A model generated the notes under the pieces. It worked only from the letters and a program-made list of their open reading frames with translations, did not search any database and was not told the DNA's origin. From assembly GCA_963666705.2 (NCBI GenBank), contig CAXXKO010000029.1, positions 372,001-436,000 of the forward strand: a stretch of 64,000 bases of DNA, written 5' to 3'. How positions within the stretch are numbered: the stretch's first letter is position 1; every line of letters starts with the position of its first letter. Positions 1-8,526 of the stretch are shown piece by piece. The translations under genes were made by a program, and so were the position numbers. The DNA comes from G963666705 sp963666705. Lineage in GTDB: Bacteria; Pseudomonadota; Alphaproteobacteria; CADEGL01.

Positions 1-116
1 ATTCACCCATCGGGTGTCCCATACCTGCTGCTCCATCAATGCATCAACATATTGATTCTTATAGCAGAATTCCCATCACGGGGCATGGAATATCGAGTTC
101 ACTTGGGAAATGGGGG
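1..116 (-). mobile_element. IS1380-family element, right end only (copy A)
   Basis: The first 116 bases match the transposase-upstream end of the complete IS1380 element at 10080-11720, including the terminal sequence at 102-116 that ends in GGGGG. The element continues off the left edge. Only the first codons of its transposase, starting at about 22 on the minus strand, are in the window. The flank after the end is TTAGA, and the matching left flank is outside the window. Confidence 0.9.
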
Positions 117-149
117 TTAGAGTCTTTCCGCCGTCTACCGGCGGCCAAG

Positions 150-212
150 CCCTCACCCTCCCGCTTCGCGGGTCCCTCCCTCTCCCCCCAAGGGAAGATG
201 TGGGGAGAGGGT
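150..212. repeat. GC-rich intergenic palindromic repeat
   Basis: An imperfect inverted repeat with a CCCTCACCC arm, a CGCTTCGCGG-like centre and a GGGGAGAGGG arm. The same kind of module occurs at 7450-7595. It looks like a dispersed REP-like intergenic repeat downstream of the minus-strand operon and could act as a transcript end. Confidence 0.6.
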
Positions 213-292
213 TCCAAGTGTCAGATGCGAACCACTAGGGTATCCGGCAAGAACCGGAAATACGCTCGCTCGCTCTCTCATGGCCTGCCCGC

Positions 293-1240
293 TCAGGCCG
301 CGGCGGCCGAGGCTGGGACGAAGCCCTTGGGCGGCCCCGCCTTGGCGTAGGCGCCGTGGGTCGCTTCGCCTGCCAGGTGGCGCTCCATGACCGCGCGCGC
401 TTGCAGCAGGCGGTCGAGATCGACGCCGGTGCGCAGGCCCATGGATTCGAGCATGAACACGAGGTCCTCGGTGACGATATTGCCCGTGGCGCCGGGGGCG
501 TAGGGGCAGCCGCCGAGGCCGCCGAGGCAGGCGTCGAACTCGCGCACGCCCGCTTCGAGCGCCGCGAAGACGTTGGCGAGGCCGAGGCCGCGGGTGTCGT
601 GGAAATGGGCGCCGATGGCGACTTCACGGCCGACCGTGCGGTATAGCTCGGTGAACAGGGCCTTGACCTGGCCCGGGTTGGCGTAACCCACGGTGTCGGC
701 GACGCTGAGCCGGTCGGCGCCCCGTTCCACCAGGGCCTCGGCCACGCGCATCACCGCCGCCGGCTCGACCCGCCCGGCGATGGTGCAGCCGAAGGCCGTG
801 GCCATGCCGCCCGAGAGCACCATGTGCCGGTGGGCGTCGCTCCCATCCCGGTACGCGACGATGCGGGCAAAATCGTCGAGGGAATCCTGAACGCCGCGGC
901 GCACGTTGGCTTGGTTGTGCGCCTCCGAGACCGAGAGCACGAAGCCGAGCTGGTCGGCGCCCGCCGCCATGGCGCCCTCGGCGCCCCTGAGGTTGGGGAC
1001 CAGCGCCGAGACGGTGAGGCCCGGGATCTCTTTCGCGCCCGCGACCACCGCCGCCGCGTCCGCCATCTGAGGCAGCAGCTTGGGCGGGACGAAGGACCCG
1101 ACCTGGATCTGGGGCACGCCTGCCTCGGCCTCGGCCCGGATCCATTCGAGCTTGCCCGCCGTCGGCATGGTGGCGGCGACACTCTGCAGGCCGTCGCGCG
1201 GCCCGACCTCGTGGACCAGAACGTCGATGTCCGCGCGCAT
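293..1240 (-). CDS. mvaB: Hydroxymethylglutaryl-CoA lyase
   Basis: A 315-residue TIM-barrel lyase of the HMGL-like family, close to the usual length of about 300. It cleaves HMG-CoA into acetyl-CoA and acetoacetate, the last step of leucine breakdown. Near the N-terminus it has VGPRDGLQ, the family's metal-binding and catalytic Arg-Asp region. Around residue 240 it has the signature loop GLGGCPYAPGATGN with the catalytic cysteine, and upstream the metal-ligand motif HFHDTRG. It is last in a minus-strand operon, 17 bases after an enoyl-CoA hydratase gene. That pairing suggests 3-methylglutaconyl-CoA type chemistry, but the carboxylase of the pathway is not in this operon. Confidence 0.93.
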   Translation of the reverse strand: MRADIDVLVHEVGPRDGLQSVAATMPTAGKLEWIRAEAEAGVPQIQVGSFVPPKLLPQMADAAAVVAGAKEIPGLTVSALVPNLRGAEGAMAAGADQLGFVLSVSEAHNQANVRRGVQDSLDDFARIVAYRDGSDAHRHMVLSGGMATAFGCTIAGRVEPAAVMRVAEALVERGADRLSVADTVGYANPGQVKALFTELYRTVGREVAIGAHFHDTRGLGLANVFAALEAGVREFDACLGGLGGCPYAPGATGNIVTEDLVFMLESMGLRTGVDLDRLLQARAVMERHLAGEATHGAYAKAGPPKGFVPASAAAA

Positions 1241-1257
1241 GGCTCCTCCTCCTGCCC

Positions 1258-2052
1258 CTATTTGCCCTTGAACCGGGGCTTGCGCTTCTCGTTGAAGGCC
1301 AGCACGCCTTCCAAGCGATCCTCGGTCCCGACGAGCTGATTATACGCCTCGAGTTCGAACTGGTACCCGGTTTGGCGGTCGATCTGGGTGGCGACGCCGA
1401 TCGACCGCTTGGCCCGCATCACCGACAGGGGCGCGTTGGACGCGATGCGGCGCGCCGTCGCCAGGGTCTCCTCCATCAGCGCCTCGGGCTCGCAGACCCG
1501 GTTGACGAGGCCCCAGGCCAGGGCCTCTTCCGCCGTGAAGGGGGACCCTGTGAAGATGATCTCCTTGGCGCGGCGCTCGCCCACCGCGTGGGGCAGGTTC
1601 TGGGTCCCCATGGCGCCCGGCATGATGCCGAGGGTGATCTCGGTGAGGGCGAAGCGCGCCGTGCGCGCGGCGTAGGCGAAATCGACGCTCAGCGCCATCT
1701 CGCAGCCGCCACCGTAGGCGGCGCCGTTGATCGCGGCGATGACCGGTATCGGGCAGGCGCGCAGGGCGAGGACGCCCTGCTCGAAGATCGCGTGCTGGCG
1801 CTTCCAGTCCGCGTCGGTCATGCCCTTGCGCTCCTTCAAGTCGCCGCCGGCGCAGAAGGCCTTGTCGCCGCGCCCGGTGACGATCGCGCAGCGCAGGTCC
1901 TCCCGATCCACATAGAGCCCCTCGAAGATCTCCTTGCACTCGATTCCCATCAGCGTGTTCTTGGCGTTCGCGACCTCGGGCCGGTCGAGGGTGACGACCA
2001 GGACGTGGTCGTCCGCGCGCTCGACGGACAGGGTTTCGAATTCGGTCCGCAT
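1258..2052 (-). CDS. Enoyl-CoA hydratase/isomerase (crotonase family)
   Basis: A 264-residue crotonase-fold enzyme that hydrates an enoyl-CoA. The oxyanion-hole segments are CAGGDL near residue 70 and NGAAYGGGCE near residue 115. The second contains the first catalytic Glu, and the second Glu lies in TEITLGIMPG, so the hydratase dyad is intact. The ATG at 2052 gives the normal N-terminus; the same frame is open far upstream as a GC-rich artefact. It starts 5 bases after the CoA-transferase stop and is followed by HMG-CoA lyase. Its neighbours would suit methylglutaconyl-CoA hydratase, but the sequence alone does not fix the substrate. Confidence 0.9.
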   Translation of the reverse strand: MRTEFETLSVERADDHVLVVTLDRPEVANAKNTLMGIECKEIFEGLYVDREDLRCAIVTGRGDKAFCAGGDLKERKGMTDADWKRQHAIFEQGVLALRACPIPVIAAINGAAYGGGCEMALSVDFAYAARTARFALTEITLGIMPGAMGTQNLPHAVGERRAKEIIFTGSPFTAEEALAWGLVNRVCEPEALMEETLATARRIASNAPLSVMRAKRSIGVATQIDRQTGYQFELEAYNQLVGTEDRLEGVLAFNEKRKPRFKGK

Positions 2053-2057
2053 GGGCG

Positions 2058-3215
2058 TCAGTCTCCAGCTCCCTTGATCTCGCCATCGTGCTCGCCGAGC
2101 GCCGGCGCCATGCGGCGGAGCGGCGGCCGCTCCCCATCGAAGGACAGCGGCATGCCCATGAGGCGCGGCCCGGCGCCGTCCAGCGCCTGGATGATGCCGA
2201 GGGCCTCGGTCTGGGCGTCGGCCATCATGTCCATGGTATCGCGCACGGGTGCCGACGGCACCCCTGCCGCGTCGAGCTCGTCTCGCCAGTGCTGGCGCGG
2301 CTGCGCGCGCATGACCGGCTCGATGAGGGCGTTCAGCGCCGCGAGGTTGCGGGCGCGATTCTGGTTGCCGTCGAAACGGGGGTCGCCGGGCCATTCGGGA
2401 TGGCCCAGCACCGCCGATAGGCGCGCGAACAGCCGGTCGTTGGGCGCCGCGACGACGAGATGGCCGTCGGCGCATTGGTAGGCTTGGTAGGGCGCCATGC
2501 CGCGCATGCCCGAGCCCTGGCGCACCGGGTTGCGGCCGTCCACCTGGACCGTCGTCACATGGTTGGTCATCCAGGCCAGCGCCGTCTCGTAGAGCGAGGC
2601 GTCGATGACGCAACCCCGCCCCGTCGCGGCCCGGCGGTTGAGCGCGGCGAGGATGCCGATCGCGCACCACAGGCCCGTGCCCATATCGACGACGGAGGTG
2701 CCGACCCGGACCGGTGGCCGCCCGTCCTCGCCAGTCACGCTCATGATGCCGCCCGCGGCCTGCATCAGCGGGTCGTAGCCGGGCGCGTCCTTGAGCGGCC
2801 CCCGGTTGCCGTAGGCCCAGAGGTTGCAATAGACGAGCCGCGGATTCTCGGCCGTGAGCGCGGCCCCGCCCAGGCCGTGCTTGGCGGCCCGGCCGGGGCG
2901 CATGTTCTGGATCACGACGTCGGCCTCGCCCGTGCACAGCGCCCGCAGCCAGCGGCGCTCCCCCTCGTCCGCCAGGTCCACGGTGATGCCGCGCTTGTCG
3001 CGGTTGAGGGAATGGAAGACCGACGAAGTGCCGTCGGCGAACAGGCGGCCCCACTGGCGCGCGTCGTCGCCGGGGCCGGGCCGCTCGACCTTGATGACGT
3101 CGGCCCCGAGGCCGGCGAGGATCCAGCCCGCATAGGGCGCCGCCACGCTGGTGCCGATCTCGATCACCCGCACGCCTTCCATGGGCTGATGGGCGGCGGG
3201 CATGCTATCGGTCAC
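2058..3215 (-). CDS. CaiB/BaiF family III CoA-transferase
   Basis: A 385-residue family III CoA-transferase, which moves CoA between carboxylic acids through an aspartyl-CoA thioester. The N-terminal Rossmann-like segment reads EIGTSVAAPYAGWILAGLGA. The probable catalytic Asp is in APGYDPLMQAAGG near residue 140. It lies in the minus-strand operon between gcvPB (98 bases upstream) and the enoyl-CoA hydratase (5 bases downstream). It may activate the acid that the hydratase and lyase then process; this is inferred from gene order. Confidence 0.9.
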   Translation of the reverse strand: MTDSMPAAHQPMEGVRVIEIGTSVAAPYAGWILAGLGADVIKVERPGPGDDARQWGRLFADGTSSVFHSLNRDKRGITVDLADEGERRWLRALCTGEADVVIQNMRPGRAAKHGLGGAALTAENPRLVYCNLWAYGNRGPLKDAPGYDPLMQAAGGIMSVTGEDGRPPVRVGTSVVDMGTGLWCAIGILAALNRRAATGRGCVIDASLYETALAWMTNHVTTVQVDGRNPVRQGSGMRGMAPYQAYQCADGHLVVAAPNDRLFARLSAVLGHPEWPGDPRFDGNQNRARNLAALNALIEPVMRAQPRQHWRDELDAAGVPSAPVRDTMDMMADAQTEALGIIQALDGAGPRLMGMPLSFDGERPPLRRMAPALGEHDGEIKGAGD

Positions 3216-3313
3216 GGTTCACCTCCCTCGCACCTCGGCCACCCGCGGCGCGCAAGCGGCCGGCGCGGCTCACGATGCCGCGCCCGGCCGAGGCGGGCAA
3301 GGCTTTCGACGGC

Positions 3314-4873
3314 TCAGGCTTCGCCGCCCTTGTGTTTCCTCTGGAACGCGCGCCAGGTCATCGCCCAGGCGTCGGGGTCGTCCAGCCTGGCGCCGTCGAT
3401 CTGGTGGATGGCCTGGTTGTGGGGCGCGGTCTTGACCAGCGCGGGGTCCGCGTAGGCCTCCTGCGATATCCGCGCCAGGACGTCGACCCAGTAGTCGATA
3501 TCCTCCTTCGAGTACATCTCGCCCGCCTCGGGCGTGAAGGGCTCGGGCACCAGCCAGGGCTCGTGGCTCATCCAGAAGGCGTCGATGCCGTAATCGACCA
3601 TGCGGTTCTGGACGTCCATCACGCCGACGCCGGTCTCTTCGCGCAGAGTCTCGAGGCTGTAGCGGGTCATCTCCAGGCGCTTCTTGTGGAGGTGGGGGTT
3701 GGATTTCGTCACCCCCCGGATCTCCAGGAGGCGCTTTTCCATGTAGTTGTTCGCGAGCACGGAGAGGTCGCGGGCTTCGTGGATGCCTTCGGCCCCCATG
3801 GCCCTGGCCCAGGCGTAGGCTTTGAGGACCTGGGGCACGTTGCCCCAGAACTCGCGCACCTTGCCCGTGCTCCGCGGGCGCTCGTCGTCGAGGCGGTATT
3901 TGGTGCCGTCAAAGGTGACGATGGGGCCGGGCAGGAAGGGTGCGAGCGCGGCCGTGCAGCCATAGGCGCCGACCGCCGGCCCGCCGCCGCCCTTGGGCGC
4001 GCCGAAGGTCTTGTGCAGCATGAACATGCAGGAGTCGAAGCCGATCTCCCGCGCCCGGATCTTACCCATGACGCCGTTGAAGTTGGCGTGGTCGTAAAAG
4101 CACAGCCCGCCGGCCTCGTGGACGATGCGCACCCATTCCTTCATTTCCGGGTTGTAGACGCCCATGTCGTCGGGGTTGTTGATCATCAGCGCCGCCGTGC
4201 GCTCCGAGACCGCCGCCTCGAGCGCGCCTAGGGACGGGTAGCCATCCTCCTCCAGCATCAGGGTGACGACCTTGAAGCCCGCCGTCGCCGCCGTCGCCGC
4301 GTTGCAGGGGTGGGACTGGATGGTGGTGATGATCTCGTCCCTCTGTTCGAGCTCCCCCCGCGCCGCGTGGTAGGCCCTGGTCACGCAGCAGCTGGTGTAG
4401 GCGGCGTCGGCGCCGCCACCGGCCTGGAAGACGAACTGGTCCATGCCCGAGAGCTCGCGCAGGATGGCGTCGAGGCGGTGGACGATCTCGAGCGTGCCCT
4501 GGAGCGTCGCTTCGTCCTGGTGGGGATGGGTCTCGGCCACCTGGGGCCGCGCCATGACGGCTTCGCCGACGCGCGGGTTGTACTTCATGGTGCAGGTGCC
4601 AAAGAGGCTGATCCCCATCATGCCCATGGTCTCCTGGGAGAGGTGCAGGTAGTGCCGCAGCGCGTCGGGCTCGGACAGCTCGGGCAGCGCCGGGCGCGCG
4701 GCTCGGCGCATGCCGGCCGGAATCAGGGCGTCGGCGCCGCCCGTCAACGCCCTGACCCCCGCCTCGGCCGCCGGGAAGACGACCCCACGCCGGCCGGCGC
4801 GGCCCATCTCCATGACCACCGGCTCGTCCCAGACGGCGGCGTGATATTTCCGCATCTTGCTGTCCCCGGTCAT
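3314..4873 (-). CDS. gcvPB: Glycine dehydrogenase (decarboxylating), subunit 2-like
   Basis: The 519-residue C-terminal half of a split P-protein. With GcvPA it forms the PLP enzyme that decarboxylates glycine and passes the aminomethyl group to the lipoyl H-protein. The PLP lysine is in MLHKTFGAPKGGGG near residue 275, and the phosphate-binding segment includes FQAGGGADAAY. The start overlaps the gcvPA stop in a four-base ATGA, so the two are translationally coupled. No gcvT or gcvH is in the window. The LHKTFGAPKGG loop differs from the common LHKTFCIPHGG form and may mark a diverged clade with another amine substrate. Confidence 0.88.
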   Translation of the reverse strand: MTGDSKMRKYHAAVWDEPVVMEMGRAGRRGVVFPAAEAGVRALTGGADALIPAGMRRAARPALPELSEPDALRHYLHLSQETMGMMGISLFGTCTMKYNPRVGEAVMARPQVAETHPHQDEATLQGTLEIVHRLDAILRELSGMDQFVFQAGGGADAAYTSCCVTRAYHAARGELEQRDEIITTIQSHPCNAATAATAGFKVVTLMLEEDGYPSLGALEAAVSERTAALMINNPDDMGVYNPEMKEWVRIVHEAGGLCFYDHANFNGVMGKIRAREIGFDSCMFMLHKTFGAPKGGGGPAVGAYGCTAALAPFLPGPIVTFDGTKYRLDDERPRSTGKVREFWGNVPQVLKAYAWARAMGAEGIHEARDLSVLANNYMEKRLLEIRGVTKSNPHLHKKRLEMTRYSLETLREETGVGVMDVQNRMVDYGIDAFWMSHEPWLVPEPFTPEAGEMYSKEDIDYWVDVLARISQEAYADPALVKTAPHNQAIHQIDGARLDDPDAWAMTWRAFQRKHKGGEA

Positions 4874-6288
4874 CGGCCCACAACCTCCCCGAGGGCTTGC
4901 GCAAGCCGATCGATATCCATTTTCGTGTGGATCTCGGTCACGCAGTAGAGGGCGCTCTGGCCCAGCTCCGGGAACGCGCGCGAGAGGTCCACCCCACCGA
5001 AGATCCCGCGCTCGCGCAGCCCCTGGTTGATCTCGCTTACGGGCTTCCCCGTCCCCTCGAAGCTGACGGTGAACTCCTTGAAGCAGGGCGACGAGAAGAC
5101 CGTCTCGACCCCGTCGATGCGGGACAGGCGCTGGGCCGCGTAGTTGGCGCGCTCGACGATCAGCGTGCCCAGCTCCCGGAACCCCTCGGGGCCCAGGAGC
5201 GACATATAGACCGCGTTGGCGATGGCCCAGAGATAGACCGAGTTGCCGGTCCAGTCCTTGCCCTTATCGCGCATGCCGTAGGAGGTCTGGTGCGCCGAGC
5301 TGAGGCCGAAGCCGTATTCCCCCTCGGCGCTGGTGCCCGTGATGCTGATGAGGAAGGTCGGGTATTCGCCGATATATGCGACCTCGTCCCGGGTGGCGAT
5401 GAAGCCGCCGCAGCCGCCGCCGCAGTTCATGTGCACGCCCAGCGGCTGGGTCGGGCCGACGGTGATGTCGGCGCCGTAGGCGGCGGGCGGTGCCAGGACA
5501 CCGAGCGAGATGGGGTCGGCGCCGACGATCGTCTCGGCGCCGTGCGCGCGCGCGATGCGGGCGATCTCGGCACCCTGGGTCTCGATGAAGCCGAGGTAGG
5601 AGGGATTGTCGAAATAGACGGCCGCCGTCTTCGCTGAGATTTTCCGTTCGAGGTCCTCGAGGCTCAGGAGGCCGGTGGCGGGGTCGTAATCGACCAGGGC
5701 GACGGCGATATGGCCCGCCATCTCCGGCGGCTCGCAGAAGTTCCGCAGGACCGACAGGCGCTCGGGGTCGATCGCGCGCGGCACCAGGACCTCGCGCCGG
5801 CCGGTGATGCGCGCGGCCATGCGGACGGCGTGCCCGGCGGCGCAGCCCCAGCTGTAGCAGGGCATCGCCACCACATCCATGTCCACCAGCTCGCCGAGCT
5901 GGCTGGCATATTCGAACCAGGCCTGGTTGCGGCCGTGGTCGGAGGACGGCGTGCCCCAGACCGGGGTCAGGAACTCGGCCCGCCCGACGATCTCGTCGCA
6001 CACGGCGGGGACGTAATGTTGCCAGCAGCCGCCGCCGAGGAAGCTCAGATTTTCCTCGCAACTCCCGTTCTTGGCAAGGATGCCCATGAGGTGGCGCTTG
6101 AGCTCGGCTTCGGAGAGGATCGGGGCCGGCAGGTCGATGCCGCCCGCGATTCGGTGGCCAGGTGGGATCTGCTCGAACAAATCCTCGATATCCGCGACCC
6201 CGATGGCCCGCAACATCTCGTGTTTTATCTCGGGCACCGCGTTCGCCATGTAGGGATGGGCGAGGGTGGGTCTGTTTCGCATCATCAC
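4870..6288 (-). CDS. gcvPA: Glycine dehydrogenase (decarboxylating), subunit 1-like
   Basis: The 472-residue N-terminal half of a split glycine decarboxylase P-protein. Family features include the N-terminal HPYMANAVPEIKHEML, the Gly-rich LGGGCWQHYVPA and the later GPTQPLGVHMNCGGGCGGF. It pairs with GcvPB, encoded immediately downstream with a four-base overlap. It lies 11 bases after the NAD-kinase-like gene, consistent with one transcript. The unit may feed one-carbon metabolism together with the corrinoid cluster at 31710-38020; that link is inferred. Confidence 0.9.
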   Translation of the reverse strand: MMMRNRPTLAHPYMANAVPEIKHEMLRAIGVADIEDLFEQIPPGHRIAGGIDLPAPILSEAELKRHLMGILAKNGSCEENLSFLGGGCWQHYVPAVCDEIVGRAEFLTPVWGTPSSDHGRNQAWFEYASQLGELVDMDVVAMPCYSWGCAAGHAVRMAARITGRREVLVPRAIDPERLSVLRNFCEPPEMAGHIAVALVDYDPATGLLSLEDLERKISAKTAAVYFDNPSYLGFIETQGAEIARIARAHGAETIVGADPISLGVLAPPAAYGADITVGPTQPLGVHMNCGGGCGGFIATRDEVAYIGEYPTFLISITGTSAEGEYGFGLSSAHQTSYGMRDKGKDWTGNSVYLWAIANAVYMSLLGPEGFRELGTLIVERANYAAQRLSRIDGVETVFSSPCFKEFTVSFEGTGKPVSEINQGLRERGIFGGVDLSRAFPELGQSALYCVTEIHTKMDIDRLAQALGEVVGR

Positions 6289-6299
6289 GTCTCCATCCT

Positions 6300-7442
6300 T
6301 CAGGATGAGATTCGAAGCATCGCGCGCTGGCCGGGCCCGGTCACGACGCCGATGAAACCCGCCAGCATCCTATCGGTCGCCTCGTCGCCCGTATCGGCCA
6401 GCAAGGGGCGGCCGCCGAGGGAGACGATCTTGGCCATGGTCGCCACCACTATGATGTTCTCGAGCCCCACCTTCTCGATCACCGGGGCGCTGATCTGCTG
6501 GTTGCCGCGCCCGAACACATAGCCCTGCCCGCCGATGATGGTGACGATAATCTTCGCTCTCGCGCCGTCAACCAGCGCCAGCAACCGGGCTTCGTCGAGA
6601 TCGGCGCCGACCAGCCTCCCGTCCCGGACCGCGTCGACGCCGAGGAGGGTGCCCGCGAGGCCGAGCCGCCCCATGATCCGCGCCGTGGTCGTGCCGGGGC
6701 CGATGATGTAGAGCCAACCCTCCTCCATGGCGCCGGCGACGTGCCGGCTGAGGGCGTCGAGCGCGGCCTCCTCGCCGGGCGGCGTGCCTGACTTGGCGGC
6801 CTGCATGCGGGCGGTGTGGCGGGGCACCTTGGCGTACCCGTGGAGCCGGGCCGAAAGCCGGTTCTCGCGGAAGGCATCCTCGTCGATATCCATCACCTCG
6901 GAATCCCGGAGCGCGGCCTTCCCGGCCTCTTCGCCCAGATATTCCGCGGCCAGGAGGCCAGCACTTTCGGGGCTGGTGGCGAAGACGGCCGAGTGCATCT
7001 TCACACCCGTCGGGATGCCGAGGATGGGGATGCGCCCACCGACCACATCGAAGATATCCCGCGCCGTGCCGTCGCCGCCCGCGAACAGGAGGAGGTCGAC
7101 GCCCAGCCCCAGCATGTCGTGGGCCGCGGCCCTGGTATCCTCGGCGGTCGTGCCGCCGTCCTGCGCCGGGCCGATCACCTTCGCATCGAGGCCGCACGCG
7201 CTGGCCTCGTCGGCGCCCATATGGCCGGGGCGGGTGACGATTCCGATGTCCGGCGCCATCGGCGCCAGCTTCGCGAGCGCCCGGACGGCGCGCGCGGGCG
7301 AGACGGGAACCGCCCCCAGGGCGCGCGCCCGACCGAGGATATCCGCGCCGTCGGTGCCCTTGAGACCCACACGGCCGCCCATCCCGGCGATGGGATTGAC
7401 GATCACGCCCAGCCGCTTCAAGGGAACTAGTGGAACAAACAC
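6300..7442 (-). CDS. ATP-NAD/AcoX kinase family protein
   Basis: A 380-residue protein of the ATP-NAD kinase/AcoX family. The N-terminus LGVIVNPIAGMGGRVG is the nucleotide-binding strand and loop. Residues near 120-130 read LLFAGGDGTARD, the GGDG motif of diacylglycerol and NAD kinases, followed by LGIPTGVKMHSAVF. Family members are often encoded with acetoin or glycine-type catabolic enzymes, and the phosphorylated substrate is not settled. It is first in the minus-strand operon. An ATG nearer the conserved core is not available, so the start at 7442 is used. Confidence 0.85.
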   Translation of the reverse strand: MFVPLVPLKRLGVIVNPIAGMGGRVGLKGTDGADILGRARALGAVPVSPARAVRALAKLAPMAPDIGIVTRPGHMGADEASACGLDAKVIGPAQDGGTTAEDTRAAAHDMLGLGVDLLLFAGGDGTARDIFDVVGGRIPILGIPTGVKMHSAVFATSPESAGLLAAEYLGEEAGKAALRDSEVMDIDEDAFRENRLSARLHGYAKVPRHTARMQAAKSGTPPGEEAALDALSRHVAGAMEEGWLYIIGPGTTTARIMGRLGLAGTLLGVDAVRDGRLVGADLDEARLLALVDGARAKIIVTIIGGQGYVFGRGNQQISAPVIEKVGLENIIVVATMAKIVSLGGRPLLADTGDEATDRMLAGFIGVVTGPGQRAMLRISS

Positions 7443-7443
7443 G

Positions 7444-7600
7444 GCAAAAGAATCCCCTTCTCCCCTCGGGGAGAGGGTCGGGGTGAGGGGGTGCGTGACC
7501 GCGCGCCGGAGGGGTCTTGTGACCGCCCGACGGCGGCCACCCCCTCACCCGGCGCGCTCCACGCGCCACCCTCTCCCTGCCGGGGAGAGGGTTCGAAGCG
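7444..7600. repeat. Long GC-rich intergenic palindrome
   Basis: Two inverted modules face each other. The left holds TCTCCCCTCGGGGAGAGGG then GGGGTGAGGGGG. The right holds CCCCCTCACCC then CCCTCTCCCTGCCGGGGAGAGGG-like sequence. Together they could fold into a large stem between the quinone reductase stop and the kinase start. The module resembles the repeat at 150-212, so it is probably a dispersed REP-like element. Confidence 0.65.
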
Positions 7601-7614
7601 TTGGATTCGATCCA

Positions 7615-8376
7615 TTAGCCTGTATGGCGCATGAAGGGGCTGTAGACCGGCGCGTCGGGCGTGAGTCTGCCGTCCTCGTCCCAGTCGTCCCAGCCGTTGA
7701 ACGCGAGGGGCTCGAGCTCGTCGAGCCGGCCCAGGCGATCCCGGAGGCCGTCCTTGTAGCCCTCTACGCGCGCGGCCATCACCGAGGGGTCGGAATACTG
7801 GATGCCGCTCTCGATGGAGAAGGAATAGAAGGACGGCAGCACCGTGTAGCCGAGATAGTGCAGGGAGTATTGCATGGGCCACAGCAGAAGGTCCGTATCG
7901 CCGTTGCGCCCGTCGGGGCCATGGGTCGATGCCGGGGCGCCGGTCGAGATCGAGGCGAACGCCCGCCGGCCGCGAAAGCGCCCGCGGTCGAAACGGATCT
8001 TGCTCGTATACGTGGCGCCATAGACGAACACCCGGTCGAACCAGCCCTTGAGAATGGCGGGCATGGTGAACCACCAGACGGGATATTGCAGGATCAGGAG
8101 GTCGGCGCGCTCCAGCTTCACCATCTCGGCCGCGATGTCGGCGGGTAGCGTCCCCGTATCGTAGGCGTGGCGCTGCTCGGTTTGGGCGCTGAACCACTCG
8201 GGCGCCTTGGGGTTGGAGAAGTGCGAGAGGTCTTCCCGGGCGTCGAAACCCTGGCGATAGAGGTCCGATATCTCCGCCGTGTGGCCCATGGCCTCCATGG
8301 CCTCCTTGGCCGCCTCGGCCATCTGGGCGTTGAAGGACTTGGCTTCCGGATGGGCCAGGACGATGAGCGCGTGCAT
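7615..8376 (-). CDS. NAD(P)H dehydrogenase (quinone), flavodoxin fold
   Basis: A 253-residue FMN/FAD-dependent quinone reductase of the NQO1/MdaB family. The N-terminus ALIVLAHPEAKSFN is the flavin-phosphate loop. Residues near 95-120 contain LILQYPVWWFTMPAILKGWFDRVF, a family hallmark split here across the flavin and quinone pocket. It would reduce quinones by two electrons in the cytoplasm, usually as protection from redox cycling. It is a single gene separated from the operon by a palindromic repeat. Confidence 0.88.
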   Translation of the reverse strand: MHALIVLAHPEAKSFNAQMAEAAKEAMEAMGHTAEISDLYRQGFDAREDLSHFSNPKAPEWFSAQTEQRHAYDTGTLPADIAAEMVKLERADLLILQYPVWWFTMPAILKGWFDRVFVYGATYTSKIRFDRGRFRGRRAFASISTGAPASTHGPDGRNGDTDLLLWPMQYSLHYLGYTVLPSFYSFSIESGIQYSDPSVMAARVEGYKDGLRDRLGRLDELEPLAFNGWDDWDEDGRLTPDAPVYSPFMRHTG

Positions 8377-8526
8377 GTACGGTATCCCCCCCGGGCGCGT
8401 CGCACGTCACGAAGCCCCTCTCCTAGCATAAATCTACCCGTCGGGATGCCCCGCGCCCGTCTGGGTCGTGCCTCAGTTTGAAATTCCGCCGAAACAACAC
8501 CCCGAAGGTCATCTTTTCAGCGGATT

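Noticed and set aside
39..350. A 103-codon plus-strand frame from the IS1380 end
   Set aside because: It crosses the IS end and a palindromic repeat into the HMG-CoA lyase 3' region. The translation has no plausible protein features.
1258..3054. A 598-codon frame that seems to extend the enoyl-CoA hydratase upstream
   Set aside because: The upstream 330 codons overlap the CoA-transferase gene in another frame and have no family similarity. The hydratase starts naturally at 2052.
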